64,000 nt of DNA from Lactarius indigo (taxonomy: Eukaryota; Basidiomycota; Agaricomycetes; Russulales; Russulaceae). The position numbers and the translations under genes are program-made. Where the stretch lies: contig JAFKAC010000028.1 in assembly GCA_025766275.1 (NCBI GenBank), positions 124,001 through 188,000 on the forward strand. The letters are read 5' to 3'. Shown in pieces: positions 35,665-47,614 of the stretch; the first letter of the stretch is position 1, and every line of letters starts with the position of its first letter. The notes beneath the pieces were generated by a model. It was not told where the DNA came from. It did not search any database and saw nothing but the letters and a program-made list of their open reading frames with translations.

Positions 35665-37921
35665 AGCGACCCACTCTGGTCCTGGCAGACATGCCGCTGC
35701 TCCTATTGGACACATTCACCTTCTAGAGTCAATGAGGAAGCTATCACTTACTGAATTTGCTTAGCCCGCTCAGTAGGCCGCGTTACGCGCGCTGAGCGCC
35801 GAGTGTCATTCTGTGCATTTGTCAAACGGCGATCAACTTTCTGGCGCTTGGAGGGGGGGGTATCGGCAGTTGCCTGAGTGAGAGGCCCTGAGTTTCAAGG
35901 CGCTAGATTGAATTTAGGTCACTTACATGGTCATCAGGGGAGCGTTCCTGGGCAGGACCCGCCCTTGAGCTGCCGATGGGAGCTGGGTGCTGCATGATGA
36001 TGCGAGGGCGAGGGCGAGGGCGAGTGCAGGTGCGGGTGTGAGGAGGTGGAGGAGGTGGTGGGGGGTTGGGAGGGTGTGGGGGCAGAATTCCCCCATCTTC
36101 TTGCATCGGCAGCTCCTCATGAGGCTGCTGGCCATTGGCGCTCTGGTGGGGGTGAGGCCAGAGTTACAGAAACATAAGGGAGCTCAGCTACTTACACTGC
36201 TTGGACTCCCAGCACCATCTTCTTGGCTTTGTCCATTAGACCCACCCCCGGTTGAATGCTCACCATCATAATGCCTGTTAGCCTTATCCACTTTCTTGAA
36301 GCGGAATGGGATCTCGCCGGCAGCTCGCCTCTGTATCCAGTGCTTGAGTAGGGAGTTGGCATCATCGAGACGAATGTGATGGTATTGTGTCAGAGTGACC
36401 CCCTCCGGCAGGTACTCAGCAGCGATAAAGTCGCCTTGGGCCGCATGTATTCTGGCCCATGGGACCCTTCCCTTGCACCCACCAGCAGCAATCCCTGAAA
36501 ATCAGATAACTGGCTAGGTCGGCAACAGGGAACTGTAGTTCACTCACGGTACATCTCACTCATGAACTTGCCAATGACCACCTTCTTGTACATGAGGCCC
36601 TCGCGATCAATGTCTTCCCATTTCGGCAGCACAGGGTACCCATTTTCGTCCATCGGCAGCTTCACCTTAGGGGTTTTATCCTTCCTTTTTCTGTCCTCTT
36701 CACCGCTATCAGCGGGGTATTCCCCTACAAAGGTGTCATGTTAGTACATTTCTCTTGAAGTGAAATAAACGCCGACCAAAAGACTCGGCAGTCCATCTTG
36801 AGAACTCCTCAACCAGTGGGTCCTTTGACCAGCCTTTGTACCGGGCTTTGAAAGAAGTTCCGCCCAGCTCGTCATTGTTGTCATAGCTATTTGATAGGTT
36901 GTTAGATTGTAAGTAGATTGTAAGTAGATAGCTTTGTATACGCACAACATGATCGAGGGTCCGTCATCATCACAATACCCCCCCAAAATAGCAACGCGCA
37001 CTCCATATTGGCGGTACATGGTCTCAGAAAAGTCCCGGATTGTATGAATACCGTGCTTCTCAAACATCCTTGGTGAGATTTAGTCAACTTCCATCTGGTA
37101 AAATGATCGGCATGTACATACCGCTGCTGCTGCCGAGGAGGTACACCTTGCTCTGCCCATTTCTTCGCCTCTGCTCGGTACTTCACCCGTGTGTCTTCAT
37201 CCAACCTTTCGTCAATTAACTTCACAGCCTTCCTGTAACAGCCAAGGTAGCTTCGTGATCCTGACGTTGACCCAGACATTTCAACAGCCATCTTGTCCAG
37301 TTCCTGCCGGTGATGGTCAATCAAAATGTCGTGATATGTCCATCGTTTGCGACGAAAGCTGAATCTTTTGCGCTCCTGTCGGCACTTGTTGTAAAGGTAC
37401 CGGCGGACAAGCTGCAAAATATCAGGGCTGGACAATGTAGCCAAGAGTGCACATACTGTTTCTACGACCTTTCTATCAAATTCGGCGCCTTGTCGCCAGT
37501 GTCTCTCAATGCGGTCCACCGAATCTTGGACGATTTTTAACCGACCATCTGCATCGGCAGCTCTGAACTCGGCAGTGTGCTTCTGCAACATGCTCGCTTG
37601 TTCATCTGTGATTTCAATGTCCTGCTTTGAGGGGCTGTGAAGTGACATCAACAGAGGGCGTTTGCATAAATACAATGGTTATACACACCTTTCTTCACTT
37701 GTGGCACCTCCCACCTCGTCCTCAAGATCGGCAGCGAGCCAATGTAACTCGCCAGATGCGATTGACCCGAAGTCAGAAGATGGATACGAGCCCTCAGACT
37801 CTAGACCTGAGTCATAGTCTTCGTCTGAAGTTTCATCATCTGACAGAGCCGCGTCCTTCTCCCCCTTACTGCGATCCACAGAGTTGGGCTTAGCACCTTT
37901 CTTGGTTGTTTTTCCAGGCAT
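35665..37921 (-). CDS. KDZ-neighbour protein, unknown function, about 600 aa
   Basis: Starts MPGKTTKKGAKPN at 37,921 with an acidic N-terminus (DDETSDEDYDSG). The second exon (about 37,634-37,122) is helical and basic: RRYLYNKCRQERKRFSFRRK, KVKYRAEAKKWAEQG-like. Later exons read MYRQYGVRVAILGGYCDDDG, YKGWSKDPLVEEFSRW, PMDENGYPVLPKWEDID, then YLPEGVTLTQYHHIRLDDA and KHWIQRRAAGEIPFRFKK, then a Pro/Arg-rich tail and a KR-rich end (PPSKRQKVDRR). Introns are about 50-60 nt and the frame is open in all exons I traced. The 3' end is uncertain: 35,752 or, with one more intron, about 35,665. I recall similar hypothetical proteins beside KDZ transposases in other mushrooms but know no function. Confidence 0.7.
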
Positions 37922-38091
37922 GGGGAAGATTCACGGGAGGGACAGACCGAAGGACTGAGAATCTGCGGCAGTTTAAGTGACGATATCACATGCTCGGCAG
38001 TGTGGGTTTGTTTATCAGCAGCTAAAAAAACTACGGAATTCGGGTGGATCGGCAGCTAGTCTTCTGTGCCAAGTTCCTTAACGGTTAGAAT

Positions 38092-39396
38092 ATGCAGTCT
38101 TTCCAGCCTGTTAACTCCCGCAGACTCACTCCCCTGAGTCTCTCCCATCTCTGTGCTCAATATCTCCGAGCTCAGTTCCAATTCAAGTTAGATGAGCGCT
38201 CCTCTGAGCTGATTGACGCTGCCATGGCGCCACAAGTCCCCCTGATGCTGCCGGTGCATCTAATTTCTGAGCTGGACCGAATGGCACTCACACTGGTGGA
38301 TGCCTTCATGAACCGCGGTCAGTTATGTAGACCAGTCACTCAGGCATCAATTTCTGAGATAATCTGAGCAGTGAAGATAGAGTGGGATGCTACGCGTTAT
38401 GCGGAGAAGCTCCCAAAGAAGTTCCCAAGGCCAGGAACTGCTGCCGCAGACGCTGGCGAGGCCATTATGAGAAGGCAATATCCTCCACGGAATGATTCAG
38501 CTGCCGACATTCCCATTTCAAGACCCTGCATTATTGTTGATATGCAGGGAGTTATATTGGCATGGCACCTTCCTGGAATCTTGAATGATTCTAGGCAAGT
38601 GAGTTTATTCACCTTGTCCGATCACCGCATCAAATTGAATATGCATTTTAGAGTGAAATGATGGCCGCGACAGCAAAGTTACATCCATTGCTGGAAAAGC
38701 GCCGAACAGGCACCTCTTGGCGCCTTGATCCAGGATACTTTCCTTTGGGATTAGATGGCCATCAAGGGTTAATTGACCTTTCACCTGCATGGTTCCAACA
38801 AGGGCATGAGGTGAGCTGTTTAATCATGTAATATTTTCTTGTTCAGCAGCTGATTTCACATTGAGACGGTACAAAATTTCCCTCAGGTCTCCGTGTCTTT
38901 GAAAAGTCCAGCTGCCTTAGACTGGCTAGATCGCGCCACTGAAACGAATTCAATAATGGGTGCGATACTGGCTGTCATTCATCCGGAACTTTATGATGCC
39001 GGTCGGGATACCTTCAAAGTGCTAAGAAGCTGCTCTGAGATCGAGCCCCAGGAGATCCTCCACCAATGGACATCCGTTTACAGCGGCATCTCTGTCATAT
39101 GTAACCGCCTCACGCCACCACATCGGGATGTCAGTTCCAGAAAACAATGGTATGACCTACTGGCGTCTGTAGGAAGCTACCGAAATTGCAATTTGAAGCT
39201 GCCGGGCCTTGGACTTTCACTTGAGTATGGTCCTGGTTCAGTAGTTGGAGTGTTAGCAGCAATGTTGGAGCATGAAGTGGAGCACTTTGAAGGAGAAAGA
39301 GTGTGCTATGTATATTTTATGAGGGATAGAGTGCACGAGTGGGCTAAGGTGCCAGGGAAATCTTGGATGTCAGTAGACCGCTATCCGGTAGCGTAG
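38092..39396 (+). CDS. TET/JBP-family 2OG-Fe(II) dioxygenase (5-methylcytosine oxidase candidate)
   Basis: Four exons (38,092-38,317; 38,372-38,598; 38,652-38,810; 38,887-39,396) sum to 1,122 nt, 373 aa. The double-stranded beta-helix lies in the last exon. Metal ligands His and Asp are in TPPHRDVSS, followed by WYDLLASVGSY and LPGLGLSLEYGPGSVVG. The distal metal His is in MLEHEVEHF, and the 2-oxoglutarate-binding Arg is in YVYFMRDRVHEW. This block pattern is that of fungal TET/JBP enzymes, which oxidise 5-methylcytosine to hydroxymethyl and further forms. The N-terminal exons (WDATRYAEKLPKKFPRP, CIIVDMQGVILAWHLPG, LSPAWFQQGHE) also match what I recall of the mushroom family. A TGA at 38,365 lies in the first intron (GTCAGT...GAGCAG, 54 nt). 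All expected catalytic residues are present; activity is inferred. Confidence 0.85.
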
Positions 39397-40204
39397 AGAA
39401 TTCCAATGCTTTCCCCTATATAGATTTCCTTCCCTCAGTGAGGTCAGACTTCTATGTCCCTAGCAATGAGCATAGGTGAAATGGGGCATAGCCATTGGAG
39501 CAGATCTATGGGGTCGGCAGCTCATCTGTTGGCTCGATGTTTTGCAGCAGCTCACCAAATGTCTCAAGCGTGTACATCTTCCCAAGAAAAGTGAAATGGT
39601 GTAGTGGCCAAGAACCTGAGTTTGCCTATTCCCCCTCTTCAGAGCTGCCGAACAATTCAATATCCTTTCCATGTTAATGGGGCGTGTTCATACTGCTTTC
39701 ATAGAGACTATACTATCAAGCTCTATGTATTAATCTAGCTGTGCAAGACAAATCTGTTGTTTTTTGTCTACAGTGACTGAGGATCTAGATTTGTGAATGC
39801 AGAGTGCTCCCTCCTCTGAGCTGCCGAACAATCAAAATCCTCATGATGTTAATGGGGCGTGCTCATACTGCGTCCTCAGAGTCCATACTATCGAGCTTTA
39901 TTTCTCAATCTAGCTGCACAAGATAAATGCTTTGTTTTTTTGTCAAGACAGACCCATCTTAGCGGTTATCTATCTTGGCACTGTTGATATCGTAAATAGG
40001 GTCTGGTTGTAACATTGGCAAAACCAGGCCATCTAAGGACCCTAGATCGTGCTTCGGCAGCTACCGACTGATGCGCCCAGATGACAGACTCCAAAATGAT
40101 GGCTTGCTGCACTTTCAGGTGCCTTAATAACTGCCTTTTGCAGGACCCATTCGTGGATGTATAACAGGCCGTTGTCCCGCAATCCTTTTCCCTTACAGCA
40201 AACG
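39397..40204. repeat. Spacer with a diverged tandem duplication
   Basis: Two copies of about 137 bp at 39,633-39,769 and 39,811-39,944 share GAGCTGCCGAACAAT, GTTAATGGGGCGTG and TCTAGCTG. No gene seen. Confidence 0.7.
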
Positions 40205-40985
40205 ATGAAGAGAACAGCATACTATCAAAGGTGAGTAATATTATGGCACTGTTTCCCTGCTCTTAAATACGAGTGGCCAGATATCTTATTTGCTGAATTC
40301 CTAGGAACAAAAAACCCCTCCAGACTTACCAGCGGGAATATGCTCGGCGGAAGCGAGCACCTGGGCACCGAAAGGTCAGCAAAGCAGAGCGTGCACTATT
40401 GGAGGAAAGGTGTGCACAGAGGTGCATGCTAATGGCAGCGGAGGACCTGCCGAAGTGCTCAAAGGCTGCTCTTTCCCGGTGCGTCTGCTACCCCCTCCAG
40501 TCACTTGGTTCTCACATGGATATCAAGGGGCTACGAATGTTCTCTCATCTTACAATCCAAATCGGCAGATTCCCGAAGAACCCCAGACATGATAGAGGAG
40601 GAAGAAAGGGCCCGCAACTGCTTCGATGAGTTGAAATTCATACTTCAAACATTCTGCCTTTTCCCGTGGATAGAGCCATTCCAGAAGCATGTTGAAGACT
40701 TTATTCAAGAGCGGCTTTCGGAAGCAGCAAGTATTATAGCGGTACCAGGAATAGAAGAAGAAGACTCAATCCGCCTTCATGGATTACGACGCTTGGTAGC
40801 TGGCGCCATTCAAGAAGTGGAGCTGGTACAGCAACCTTGGTATGCCGCTACATGTGCTAGGGAGGACGGCGCTATTATATGGGATGGTCGAGGGTACGTG
40901 ATTAAAAACTTATCTGCTGTGTCCTTGCCTCGCACACCTTCTCAGAGTTAATTCGAGGAAGTTTCGGCAGCGTTATGGCTGGTGA
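40205..40985 (+). CDS. Small unknown protein, 201 aa
   Basis: Exons 40,205-40,230, 40,305-40,478, 40,528-40,893 and 40,946-40,985 sum to 606 nt and end in RKFRQRYGW. The N-terminus is strongly basic (REYARRKRAPGHRKVSKAER) and Cys-bearing (ERCAQRCMLMAAEDL). The middle is acidic and helical (MIEEEERARNCFDELKF, FQKHVEDFIQERL). It might be a nucleic-acid-binding accessory factor; I do not recognise the family. It lies between the TET/JBP gene and the transposase in the same direction. Confidence 0.65.
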
Positions 40986-41457
40986 TACCAATTTCCCAGC
41001 ACTTGTTCAAGCTACATGTGTATTTAGCTACATATGGTCTATCGTCCCATATCCATATAAAGTAAATAAAAAATGCGTTACATTCATGAAGTGGCCATTG
41101 GCTATCGGTGAGGACATCAGGTGCATTGGAAGGAAAATGTCCAGAGAATGTCTCCAACAGACATTGGACTCGTTGAACATCCCAGAGTGGTTTGGGAGGC
41201 TGCCGATGCCGGTCCCTCAAATCCACCAACAGTAGAGTGGGCAGCTATAGGTCCAGATCTATCCGATCTGCAAATACAATGCCTGGCCTGCCAAAGCTGT
41301 AAATGAAATATCTAGACTGCCGAAGCTGCCGAAGCTACCAAAGCCACTGAAGCTGCCAGAACAATACTCGGACCGCCAACGTTTCCGGTAGGCTGATAAG
41401 AGGCACTCCTCCAAGCATATACGCCACAACGCAAAACCCCACCTATCTAGGCTCCCC
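40986..41457. other. Spacer upstream of the transposase
   Basis: Open for 86 codons in one frame but without motifs. It contains a run of CTGCCGAAGCTGCCGAAGCT (about 41,319-41,340) that may be internal binding sites. Confidence 0.5.
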
Positions 41458-44400
41458 ATGGCACCCAAAGGTATAAAGGCATCCAAAGTCTTCCAGAGAA
41501 AGTCTAAGGCCAAGATAATCGACTGGGTGACTCGGGAGGGCTCTCGAGGAACTAGAAGCGTCCCAGTTGAAGTGATCACCTCAACAGATTTGCCGGTACC
41601 GAGGAGAGGTGCTGGTGGAAGAGAGATAGACAATCATGAGGCAACTTTGCATGAAACTGATCCTCCAGCTATGGATATCGACGACACATTCTGGATAGAG
41701 GAGCCAGAACAGAAAAGAGTGAGTTCACTCACACGTCTGTCCTTGACAGTAATTGACATGTCTCAGTCCCAACGTACCTATATGGAGGAGTTTATTCCTA
41801 GGATTGGCCCTTACCTGCGCTGCCTCCTCGATTCTGAGGGCGTCCCTGCTATGACAACGTGTCAGAGCTGCATGTCTGCTCCATTTGAGTGGAGGTGCAC
41901 TGAATGCTTTCCTACTCTGGTGCTCTGCAAGGAGTGTTGCCGAAAGTCCCACCAGCGGCTCCCTTTCCACAGGGTCCAGAGATGGACAGGAAAATACTTT
42001 ATTTCATCTTGGATGCGGGAGGTTGGGGTAAGCTTGCGTCTTGGACACTCTGGAGATTTATGCCCCAATCAATTGAATCAAAGCGTGCGTTGCGAATCCT
42101 TTTATATTTTAAATCACATCCCAATCGATACAGTCACAGATGGACTGCGACGATGAAGACCGCCAGGTCGGCAGCCAAAATGAATATGACACAGCTGCCG
42201 ACTTTGGCTTCGGCACAGCTGCCGACCTTGGTTTCAACAACTCAAAACCTGGTCGTCGTGACAAAGACGGAAACCCAATCATTACTGTTATTGATAGGTC
42301 TGGTGTTCATGATATTGGTGTCAGCTGGTGCTGCTGCCCTGAAGCTCCCGAGCACGACATGCAGTTGATGACGGCAGGGCTCTTTCCAGCTACATTTCGC
42401 AACCCAAGGACAGCATTTACCTTCCGGGTGCTAGAAGACTTCCATTTGGATAATCTTGAATGCAAGACAACTCCGAGCCAGTTTTTCAGTCGCCTAAGGA
42501 GACTCACAAATGATGAGTTTCCGAATACAGTGCCGGTAGGAGGATTTACAAGCCTATCTGCCGACGGTAAACTAAGTGGAATACTTAGGACCGATATCGG
42601 GAGCTTCTGAGGGCCTGCCGACAGTGGAGAGTGCTCATTTCCCGAAAGCGATTTGGTTTTGGGTATGGAGGGGATGAAGAACAGAAGTCAGGATCGATGG
42701 CTATATTTTGTGCTTTGTGTGCACAACCCGGGATCAACCTCCCTGAAGATTGGAGAGAGTATGAAAATAGGTGCGTTAATAGACATCAGTACCTGGCAGC
42801 TGCCGACATATATCACTTTAGCGACGTCCTTTTTATGCGAGGTTTCATGATGGATGGCAACTTCCAGGCAGAGCACATGAAGATGAGAAATCCAGAGAAT
42901 GATATTCCACTTTCCGAAGGCACAGGGTTCATGGTCAGCCGAGAACCATACGAATCGCATCTGAAATCGGCAGTTGAGAGGCGGCAGGTCGGTACTACAT
43001 CTTGTATTTCGGCAGAGGAAAGCTCACACTCAAGCAGAGGTCGACATGCCATGATCACCGTGCAGTAAATAATGTAAACAAGCATAGCTCACACCTTGAA
43101 TCAACTGGAATCGGCGCCACAGCCTGTATTCATGGGGCCTTTGTCCCTGATTCTGTTGTTGACTTTCAAAAGGGAGAAGCGTGAGTTTTCATATTTATCA
43201 ATATATGCTAGGTGAAAACCAACCTCCAAAAGCCAGAAGAACATGGACTACTCCATTTTCAAGGCCCTTAACTTTAATATGGAGGGAATAGAGGCCGCCC
43301 TCATCTGCTACGATGTTATGTGTCAATGGAGTGTTCATATGGCAGAGAGGGTTGTCGGCAGCAACTATCTTGAACTTCCCGATAACCTGGAGCTTAGGTT
43401 GGGCATCGGCCTTTTTCACATACACGGACACCAAGATACCTGCTTAGCTAGGTACTCACCCAGCTTTATCAAAGGTGGACGACAAATCGATGGCGAGACC
43501 ATTGAAACACTTTGGGCTCCGCTCAATGAGATCACTAGAAGCACAAGGGGGATGTCAACATCACACCGTAGGGAGGTCATAGACGACCACATGAACGACT
43601 CCAATTGGAAAAAACTTATCGACCTAGGCAAGTTCTTTCCTATGGATGCCACACCGGTGCTCACTCTGGTTGTGTAGTCAATGCCATGTCTAGACGCTAC
43701 CGAAAGGCACTTTCGGCAGCTATGCTGAGCACGGCAGCATTTGAGTCCATAAGTGCATCGGCAAGTCCAGAACGTATTAAGGCTTGGGGTGCCGAAGAGG
43801 AGCACGCACAAAGGGAGCGAGGTCGTGATGTAAAAGTGATGGACATCTATGACATCAAGATGAAACGATGTGGGTCTGGTTGCTCCGTGATTGTTTTTGC
43901 CTAACATGAGGATTCAGTCCCATCGCGTGCAGAAATACTTCTTGATTTGACAGAGAAGGAGATAGAGGGCTCTGGCCATAAGGGGCATGCTACGTGGCTC
44001 AGTAGCGGGTTGAAGATTCAGGAGACGCAGTATGATTTTCGGCAGCTTTCTGAGGGAGACTTCTGATCATGGTTTCACAAAAAATGTAGGTTATCCCTTC
44101 AAGCACTGGAAAGGAAGATTGGGTCCCATCCAACACCAGATCAACAAAGGGATATTGCCTTGAAGCATGCTCGGCTTCAAGAAAGAGTTGACACGTTCCA
44201 AAAGCAGGCGGCTAACATTCTCCGGGCTTCCCCTGACAGTGGAGGTGACTCCTGGGATAACACCCCTTTAAGAGAAAGATATATCGGCATCGAATTTGAT
44301 GGCATTGGTGAAGGAGAAGACGATGACGAGTGTGCATCATCTGCCGAAGAACATGATCAATTGCAAGTATCAGGAAATAACTCCACTGACGGCAGTATTG

Positions 44401-45227
44401 ATGCAGAGTATATCCCATTGCATCTCCCCTCACATCTCGGATATGACTGGTGTGACAAAAATGGTGCCGAAGACCTGGCGAAGGCGGAACTTCACCTAAG
44501 GGAGGGCCAACTCAATGACTCTCTGCATCATATTCGCATTGCCCTGGGACACAAATCCTATCTGTTCAGACATGACGTTCGTCCAGCACGTACACAGAGA
44601 CTCAAAACGCGTGCTTGGACAGAGGTGCATGCTGCCGAGTCAACTGTTCAACATCATGCTCGGGTGTATACTTGTGCACGGCAAGCAATAGTAGACCTTG
44701 GCGCCGGCAGCTCTCTCCTTGACAGGTACAAAGTCTTGAGGCGCCAGGACTTGAGTGTCAAGACAAGCGTAATTGCACCCCATGTACGTGGACAACGGAA
44801 CAAATCATTGCCTTGGTTTTGGACAATGGATGTTCGGAGAGATGCCGACGTTGGGGAATGGATGGAAGATTGTACGGGCTACTCTGTTCATACATGCTTA
44901 AGAAATCTAACACTCCACACAGTCTACCGGGTCCATTGGCTTCGAGCAAAAGCTCAAAAAATGCGGTGGATTGAAGAGCTTCAGTGTCTCCAAGTCGAGA
45001 TGGACTCTGCCATTAGGTTCTTCAGGCATCAAGAGAAATTTTGGCAAGCAAAGAAGGAGCTCATTGAGCCCCAGTCACAGCCGGGGCATGCTGTGTGGGC
45101 AGCAAGACAAAGCGCTATGTGGAGTTCAATGGCTGTCCAGGCGGGGTCCAAGTTTACTGCTTTGCTTAAGAGTGACCCACCTCCTGAGTTTGCCAAGGTC
45201 CTACTACAGCCAAAAACGAGTAGATAA
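41458..45227 (+). CDS. KDZ transposase with N-terminal cysteine cluster
   Basis: Nine exons: 41,458-41,718; 41,767-42,084; 42,140-42,535; 42,589-42,987; 43,038-43,180; 43,233-43,627; 43,678-43,869; 43,918-44,029; 44,090-45,227. They sum to 3,354 nt, 1,117 aa without a stop. The Cys cluster (CQSCMSAPFEWRC, CTECFPTLVLCKECC, SHQRLPFHRVQRWTG, LGHSGDLCP) is the CxC-type module typical of basidiomycete KDZ proteins. Catalytic blocks: first Asp in MMDGNFQAEHMKM, second in ICYDVMCQW, Glu in DGETIETLWAPLN, with HIHGHQDTCLARY between the last two. The C-terminus has SLPWFWTMDV and VHWLRAKAQKMRW. Intron 6 (43,628-43,677) is GC-AG. Apparent stops at 44,0xx fall in intron 8. The role is excision and integration of the surrounding element. 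Confidence 0.92.
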
Positions 45228-45712
45228 AATTATTCAAATACATACAGTAATCTCAACTAGTCGTCGGTAGTCATTGGGGGCTAAAATATCGGCAGCATCC
45301 AATGGCAAGTTGGGCTTGTTTCTATCTACTAAGGGAAGCCATGTGGACAGTGGAATCGCTGCCGATGACGTTGTATTGGCCAATAGCTGGCAGGGAACTG
45401 GCAAACAACATCCTCACATGGGCCCACAGAACCCATCGTGTTGACCCAAAGTTGTTGGGAGAGCTGCCGAGTGTAGGCCGATGGGTTAAGCTGCCGAGCC
45501 AACACCTCATATGGGCCTATAGTCTCTGTCTATGGCCACCCATTGGCCTATAGAACCCATTGCGCTGGTCTAAAGTTGTCGGGAGAGCTGCCGAGCATGG
45601 TCCCAGGATCACGTGTATGATTTGGTGGCGTAACCCTACCTTAGATTATTAGGACTCATAGGCAGCTTCCAAAGGCAATATCACACTCCATTCACGTCAC
45701 ACACTACATACT
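45228..45712. other. Spacer with relic array monomers
   Basis: Scattered ATGGGCCTATAG, GCTGCCGAG and GGGCCCACAGAACCC words resemble diverged terminal-array monomers inside the element. No gene. Confidence 0.55.
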
Positions 45713-46404
45713 ATGTCAGCTGAAACAGGCACCTCTATATTAGATGCTGTGCTCACCTGCATCGGCGAGAGAATATCCTCTATCTTGCTCAACTCTGCCG
45801 ATAAAGATGAAAAGTATATCGCCAGCTTACACAATGAAGTGGCAAGCATTAATTTTCCATCCAAAACAAGTGGAACACATTCTGATTAGAATTTGGATTT
45901 AGCTTGCTGCCGTATGGGTCACTGGCCTTTTATCGTCTAGCGGCAGCCCCCCTCATGTGCCAGAGGCAGTCAGGATTGCCTTTCACCATTTTTCGGACAT
46001 CAGGAACCTGGCATCCTATGCAGCACATGATGCAGACCAGAGGCTGAAATGCAAGATTGAGGCATTAGCCATTCCACGATTTAAACTTACGGAGTGGTGG
46101 AAAATTGGAGAAGGGGTGACGATGAAAGAACCATTTGATGTCCGCGATGAGTTAGTAGCAGAGTTGTTGCGTGCTCTAGAGATGGTATGCACCCTGCTTC
46201 ATTTACAAGTCCTCAAAGTAACTGGAACTGCAGCAGGAAGCTGGCTCAAGTCTTCGCACTAGGGTAACAGAAAGGTTCAAACAAGCTCGGCAGCTGTCCA
46301 AGAATATCGAGAGCTGCCGCGATTCCATTTATCGCATGTTCGATGATACTTATCGCAGTTTTGAGGCAGAGGCTAACCGTTTGGAGAATGAAAACTCTGG
46401 TTGA
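45713..46404 (+). CDS. Unknown helical protein, 193 aa
   Basis: Exons 45,713-45,841, 45,903-46,184 and 46,234-46,404 sum to 582 nt. The first intron (45,842-45,902) is GC-AG. The protein starts MSAETGTSILDAVLTCIGER, has a central KLTEWWKIGEGVTMKEPFD segment and ends in a charged helix (TRVTERFKQARQLSKN, FEAEANRLENENSG). No family recognised. It faces the next gene tail to tail. Confidence 0.65.
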
Positions 46405-46438
46405 CGATTACTGTAGTTCTACACATCACAGAATACGA

Positions 46439-46951
46439 TTACAGCTGCCGATCCTCCCCAATGAAGGCGTCTGCCATAACCATCTCATTGTCCAAATCAC
46501 GCAGAAGTTCCTCCAATAGTTCGATCTTCTCTGATTGCTTATCTTTCAGGAGGTTAGCTCGATCTCTGGCAATTGAAAGCCATCGTGGAGAGACACCCTT
46601 TGGAGGATCCTGGATTGTTTTAGCTGATGTCAATCAGATGACACTTGAGTTACCTTGTCAATGAGCTTTCCAATCACAGGTTGTAAGAGTGTCACACTTT
46701 TCGGGACCTCGCTGAAACCTTCGGCATCTGCTGTTGGGCCGGAGGGTCCCACCATTCCTTGCTGGTGTTGACCCACATCAGACTCCATTCCATTGAGGAG
46801 TTTGACCCCATTCCAGAATGCAGATCGCATCTATAGGCATCGGCTCAGCGTTCTAGTAAAGCATTAGTTTTGATACACACACCGCCTCCTTGAAGCTGTT
46901 CTCCTCTGACTCATAGACACCTTGTTTCATCTCTGAGGACTTCCCCTGCAT
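46439..46951 (-). CDS. Small coiled-coil-like protein, 138 aa
   Basis: Three exons (46,951-46,883; 46,830-46,654; 46,609-46,439) sum to 417 nt. The N-terminus is MQGKSSEMKQGVYESEENSF, and the last exon is a charged amphipathic helix (ARDRANLLKDKQSEKIELLE, LLRDLDNEMVMADAF). No family recognised. It converges with the preceding gene, with only about 35 bp between stops. Confidence 0.6.
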
Positions 46952-47118
46952 GGTTGATAGATTGTTGATCGGATATCAGTAGATGTCCCTCACAGTATGA
47001 CGTCATAAGCGCTTATGTACACATGCGGATCTATGAATCTGAAACAAGTTACATGGGGTGGCAACAATCTATATCCCCTTCTGATTAGTTGGAATGGGCC
47101 AAAAGCGAGAGAACTGCT

Positions 47119-47215
47119 GGGTTAGACATGAGAGCTGCCGGGTTAGACATGAGAGCTGCCGGGATAGACACATGAGCTGCCGAGCTGGATACAAGAGCTG
47201 CCGGGCTAGACACTG
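47119..47215 (+). repeat. Short tandem repeat carrying GAGCTGCCG
   Basis: Four to five copies of a 21-26-bp unit like GAGAGCTGCCGGGTTAGACAT. Lies in the 660-bp spacer 46,952-47,614, otherwise without features. Confidence 0.8.
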
Positions 47216-47614
47216 GCATAGGCCAGCCATATGTTTGTGTTTTGACTGCCGGCTGAACAAATTAAGCCCACGCAAGCAGCACGCATAACACCCAATAATC
47301 TTCCCTGAAACATCTTCTGAAACGTGCCTGTGTGGGTCAATGGAATCTATGTGTGAGCTCCCAACAAACTTGCGGCAGCCCCAACAATATGCCGGCAAGT
47401 GAAGCGCTTGCCTGGCCCATATAGTACACCCACACACACTGCCGATGAAACTAGATTCCCCTAATAGGATGTTTCACAATATATCTATCTGCATAGTTGA
47501 TAATTATGGATGGACATACCCAGGCCACGCTCCTACTGTTTCCTCCTATATATACTCCCGACACCTCTTGCCTTCGATCCATAAGACCATTGACACCACC
47601 CTTCCTCTGTGACC

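Noticed and set aside
38365..38367. TGA as a nonsense mutation in the TET/JBP gene
   Set aside because: It lies in a 54-nt GT-AG intron (38,318-38,371). Removing the intron gives an exact in-frame join and a total CDS divisible by three.
40986..41235. 86-codon ORF after the small cargo gene
   Set aside because: The spliced model ends at 40,985; the ORF has no motif or support.
44070..44076. TGA as a nonsense mutation in the KDZ transposase
   Set aside because: Falls inside the 60-nt intron 44,030-44,089, which is needed for the frame.
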